This document shows, in pieces, positions 61,584 through 64,000 of a DNA stretch of 64,000 nucleotides. Origin of the DNA: Skermanella stibiiresistens SB22 (lineage in GTDB: Bacteria; Pseudomonadota; Alphaproteobacteria; Azospirillales; Azospirillaceae); assembly GCF_000576635.1 (NCBI RefSeq), contig NZ_AVFL01000003.1, forward strand, positions 186,001 through 250,000, read 5' to 3'. Under the pieces are notes generated by a model. It was not told the DNA's origin. It worked only from the letters and a program-made list of their open reading frames with translations, and made no database searches. The number at the start of each line of letters is the position of its first letter. Positions within the stretch are counted from its first letter, which is position 1. A program made the position numbers and the translations under genes.

Positions 61584-61700
61584 GTCAAGCCAGCGGCGAT
61601 TGGAGAGCCTCGCGGCGAGGATGTTATGGACAGCCGCGGGTGGACGCGCGAAACATCATGGTTCGGAACGGCGGTGACGCCCATGATTAGGAGACCGGCG

Positions 61701-62906
61701 ATGTCCAAGGTGCGCTGCGTCCGCACGATCCGCATCGCGGAGCGGCCAAACCTCATCTGGGTCGAAGTCGAGACCGACGAGGGACTGACAGGGCTGGGCG
61801 AAACCTTCCGGGGCGCCCAGGCGGTCGAGGCGGTGATCCACGAACAGGTGGCGCCCTGGCTGATCGGGCGCGACAGCCGGCGGATCGAGCCGGTGTCGCG
61901 TCACCTGATGAACCCTTATGTCGGTTTCCAAAGCTCGGGCGCCGAGATCAGGGCGGCCAGCGCCATCGACCTGGCCCTGTGGGACCTCGCGGGGAAGCGG
62001 CACGGCATACCGGTCCATGAGGCCCTAGGGGGAGCGACACGGACGGAAATCCGCACCTACAACACCTGCGCCGGCTACGCCTATAACAGCGGCGCCGGGC
62101 GGCGGAGCATCGGTTCCGGCGACGCCGCGACTGGACCCTATGACGACCAGATCGCCTTCACGCGCGACCCGGCCGGGTTGGCGGAAAGCCTGCTGGCGGA
62201 GGGATTCACGGCCATGAAGATCTGGCCTTTCGATCCCTACGCCGAGGCCTCGGGAGGACAGATGATCGGGCTTTCCGATCTCAACGCCGGGCTGGAGCCG
62301 TTCCGGAAGATCCGGGCCGCGGTCGGCGACCGCATGGATATCATGTGCGAGTTGCACAGCCTGTGGAGCGCCAGCGCCGCGCTCAGGATCTGCCAAGGGC
62401 TCGAGGATCTCGACATCTTCTGGGTCGAGGATCCCATCGGCAAGATGGCTGATTTCAAGGCCTTGGCCGACCTGCGCCGCCGGATCCGCGTGCCGATCTG
62501 CGGCAGCGAGACGCTGGGCGGCGCCGTGTCGTTCCGCCAGTTGCTGGAGGCTGACGCCACCGACATCGTCATGCTCGATCTCGCCTGGTGCGGCGGGTTG
62601 ACGGAGGGGCGCAAGATCGCCGCCCTGGCGGAGGCCCACGCCAAGCCGCTGGCACCCCACGACTGCACTGGACCGGTCACGCTGATGGCCGGCCTGCACC
62701 TGGCCCTTCACGCCCCCACCGCGATCTTCCAGGAGGTGGTGAGGGCGACCTTGGCGACGTGGTACCGCGATCTCGTCACCGACCTGCCGACGGTGGTCAA
62801 TGGCATGGTGCGGGCGCCCGACAAGCCGGGGCTCGGCACCGACCTGCTGCCGGAAGTCCGCCACCGGGACGACGCCGTCGTTCGCGAGGCCGGCGATCCG
62901 CTCTGA
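61701..62906 (+). CDS. mandelate racemase/enolase-superfamily protein with altered active-site residues
   Basis: 401 residues from the ATG after AGGAGACCGGCG; the frame is open 43 codons further without likeness. The superfamily barrel is clear. Lys173-Ile-Trp175 ('MKIWPFD') replaces Lys-x-Lys, so only the first base lysine is kept. Glu217 ('MCELHSLW') replaces the usual first metal Asp, while Glu243 ('VEDPIG'), Glu270 ('GSETLGG'), Asp293 and His320 ('APHDCTGP') follow the mandelate-racemase pattern. This 'KIWPFD...HSLW' type is widespread but, as far as I know, uncharacterised. It is likely a Mg-dependent dehydratase on a sugar acid or relative. Confidence 0.9.
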   Translation: MSKVRCVRTIRIAERPNLIWVEVETDEGLTGLGETFRGAQAVEAVIHEQVAPWLIGRDSRRIEPVSRHLMNPYVGFQSSGAEIRAASAIDLALWDLAGKRHGIPVHEALGGATRTEIRTYNTCAGYAYNSGAGRRSIGSGDAATGPYDDQIAFTRDPAGLAESLLAEGFTAMKIWPFDPYAEASGGQMIGLSDLNAGLEPFRKIRAAVGDRMDIMCELHSLWSASAALRICQGLEDLDIFWVEDPIGKMADFKALADLRRRIRVPICGSETLGGAVSFRQLLEADATDIVMLDLAWCGGLTEGRKIAALAEAHAKPLAPHDCTGPVTLMAGLHLALHAPTAIFQEVVRATLATWYRDLVTDLPTVVNGMVRAPDKPGLGTDLLPEVRHRDDAVVREAGDPL

Positions 62907-62937
62907 TCCAGCGGGTCGCGGCCTCGCTGAAGCCGGC

Positions 62938-63996
62938 TCAGGTGATCGCGATCGGCGTGCCACCGGACGCGGTGGCGCCCTTCAGCGCCATCGGGCTGAA
63001 GATGTAGACGAACTGGTATTTGCGGTCGGCGATCAGATCGTCGAAGACGAGATTCTCATGATTGAGGATGCCGTGCTTGGTCTGAAGCTCGACATGGACC
63101 GGGAAAGCCAGGTTCTTGTCGGGGTTGGGCACGACCTCCACCGCCCAGGTGTCGGCCCCCGTCAGGCACAGGTCCTTCTCGATCACCCAGCGGGCGACCT
63201 CCAGCCCGATGCCGGGTTCGCCGCCGTTGAAGCGGTCGTTGTTCTTCATCCAAAGCTGGCCCCAGCCGGTATTGAAGAAGATGCCGTCGCCGGGCTTGAT
63301 CGCGTCCTCGGCCATGTCCTGGCGCTTGAGGGCGGCGCGGACATCGGCCAGCGATATCTCCTCGCCCGCCTCCAGCATGCGGCCCTTCAAGCCGGCGATG
63401 TCGACCAAATGACCGTTTGTGAACAGGGGTTTCAGCTTCTCGACGCCCAGCTTCTTGAGCCCATAGGCGCTGGCCATCTCGGCCATGGTGACGCCGTTGT
63501 AGAATCGCATGTCGTTGAGATCGCCGGCCTTGCCGGTCTGCACCCCGATATGGCCGAGCCCATCGAACTGGGTGCCGATCTGGCCGATCTCGGCCGTCAC
63601 GAACTCGTCGTTGTAGACCATGTTGTTGCCGCCGAAGGGTCCGCCGGTCGGAGCACCTGGGATCCGCAGCGCGAAGACGCGCGCGCCGAACAGCGGCATG
63701 CCCGCTTCGTAGACCCGGCCGATCTTGTAGATCCTGCCGTCGCGGATCGACTTCGCGACCTCCAGGACCTTGGCCGGGGTGATGTGGTTGGAGGCGCCCG
63801 CCTCGTCGTCGGCACCCCATTTCGACGGCCACCACGTTTCGCCCGACGCGCTGGTCGAACTGGTCCCCCCGGCTGCGGTCTGGGCCTGTGCCACGGTGAT
63901 CGGCGCCGAGCCGAACTTGCCGAAAGCGGCGCCGGCCGCGGCGGCGGTGACGACGCCAGCGGTCTTCATGAAGCTGCGGCGTTCCGGCTGGTCCAC
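62938..63996 (-). CDS. Tat-exported cyclase-family (PF04199) protein, near the window edge
   Basis: 352 residues from a GTG at 63996; the frame is still open to the window end, so a slightly earlier start outside is possible. A twin-arginine signal ('ERRSFMKTAG') and a hydrophobic Ala-rich stretch show export by Tat, unusual for cyclase/kynurenine-formamidase relatives, most of which are cytoplasmic. The metal motif appears as 'GQIGTQFDGLGHIGV', with Gln in the place of the second His of the H-x-G-T-H-x-D form. 'GDGIFFNTGWGQLW' is also typical. The family hydrolyses amides or lactones with a metal; the substrate is unknown. It converges on the enolase-superfamily gene. Confidence 0.88.
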   Translation of the reverse strand: MDQPERRSFMKTAGVVTAAAAGAAFGKFGSAPITVAQAQTAAGGTSSTSASGETWWPSKWGADDEAGASNHITPAKVLEVAKSIRDGRIYKIGRVYEAGMPLFGARVFALRIPGAPTGGPFGGNNMVYNDEFVTAEIGQIGTQFDGLGHIGVQTGKAGDLNDMRFYNGVTMAEMASAYGLKKLGVEKLKPLFTNGHLVDIAGLKGRMLEAGEEISLADVRAALKRQDMAEDAIKPGDGIFFNTGWGQLWMKNNDRFNGGEPGIGLEVARWVIEKDLCLTGADTWAVEVVPNPDKNLAFPVHVELQTKHGILNHENLVFDDLIADRKYQFVYIFSPMALKGATASGGTPIAIT

Positions 63997-64000
63997 CTCG

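Overview
This is a 64 kb, very GC-rich stretch of bacterial chromosome carrying 58 recognisable protein-coding genes and two likely leader peptides. Gene density, codon use, the many solute-binding-protein (SBP) transport systems and an inverted repeat whose translation gives the familiar 'LDPGI' / 'RIKSEYDD' strings all suggest an alphaproteobacterium, probably Rhodospirillales-like (inference). I saw no tRNA, rRNA, CRISPR array, transposase, phage gene or replication origin. The content is almost wholly accessory metabolism: uptake systems, catabolic enzymes and local regulators.

Layout. 1-5.0 kb: end of an alpha/beta hydrolase, an SDR-like protein and a secreted cupin, then a divergent DHA2 efflux pump / LysR pair and a DUF1989 protein. 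5.1-7.8 kb: a glutamate-type symporter (GltS) followed by a TAXI binding lipoprotein with no TRAP permease. 8.0-12.3 kb: RND efflux pump and adaptor. 12.4-14.8 kb: SDR and class II aldolase genes divergent from a FadR-type GntR regulator. 15.1-27.5 kb: a long same-strand catabolic block with a two-module VOC protein, a tripartite tricarboxylate transporter (TctC, TctB, TctA) interrupted by two half-size chromate-transporter genes, two MmgE/PrpD proteins, a repeat element, an FMN 2-hydroxyacid dehydrogenase, an acetoacetate-decarboxylase-like protein, an orphan branched-chain-type SBP and an SDR. 27.6-35.3 kb: an operon on the minus strand of leuC-like, leuD-like, isocitrate-lyase/PEP-mutase-like and NitT/TauT-type ABC genes, ending in a GntR regulator with two winged-helix domains; a divergent LysR gene lies at its head.

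36.4-48.7 kb: a tandem pair of paralogous LysR genes diverges from an operon of an enolase-superfamily dehydratase, a peptide/oligosaccharide-type ABC importer, a cytoplasmic beta-propeller protein, a GHL6-type glycoside hydrolase and a lactonase-like hydrolase. This looks like an import-first glycoside pathway. 48.7-52.5 kb: a ribose-type ABC importer with a LacI-type operator in its promoter. 53.1-56.1 kb: a DctPQM TRAP transporter. 56.5-64 kb: an HSL-type esterase, an MFS transporter, a GNAT, a Vgb-like propeller, a second TctC-type SBP divergent from a second enolase-superfamily enzyme, and a Tat-exported cyclase-family protein that reaches the window edge.

Recurring architecture. Most operons use 4-base (ATGA) or 8-base overlaps. 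In three importer operons a long, perfect or near-perfect GC hairpin sits just upstream of the permease or ATPase genes, consistent with keeping the binding protein in excess. The leuC-like gene has no ribosome site of its own and overlaps the stop codon of a 24-codon leader frame that has an excellent one, which predicts translational coupling.
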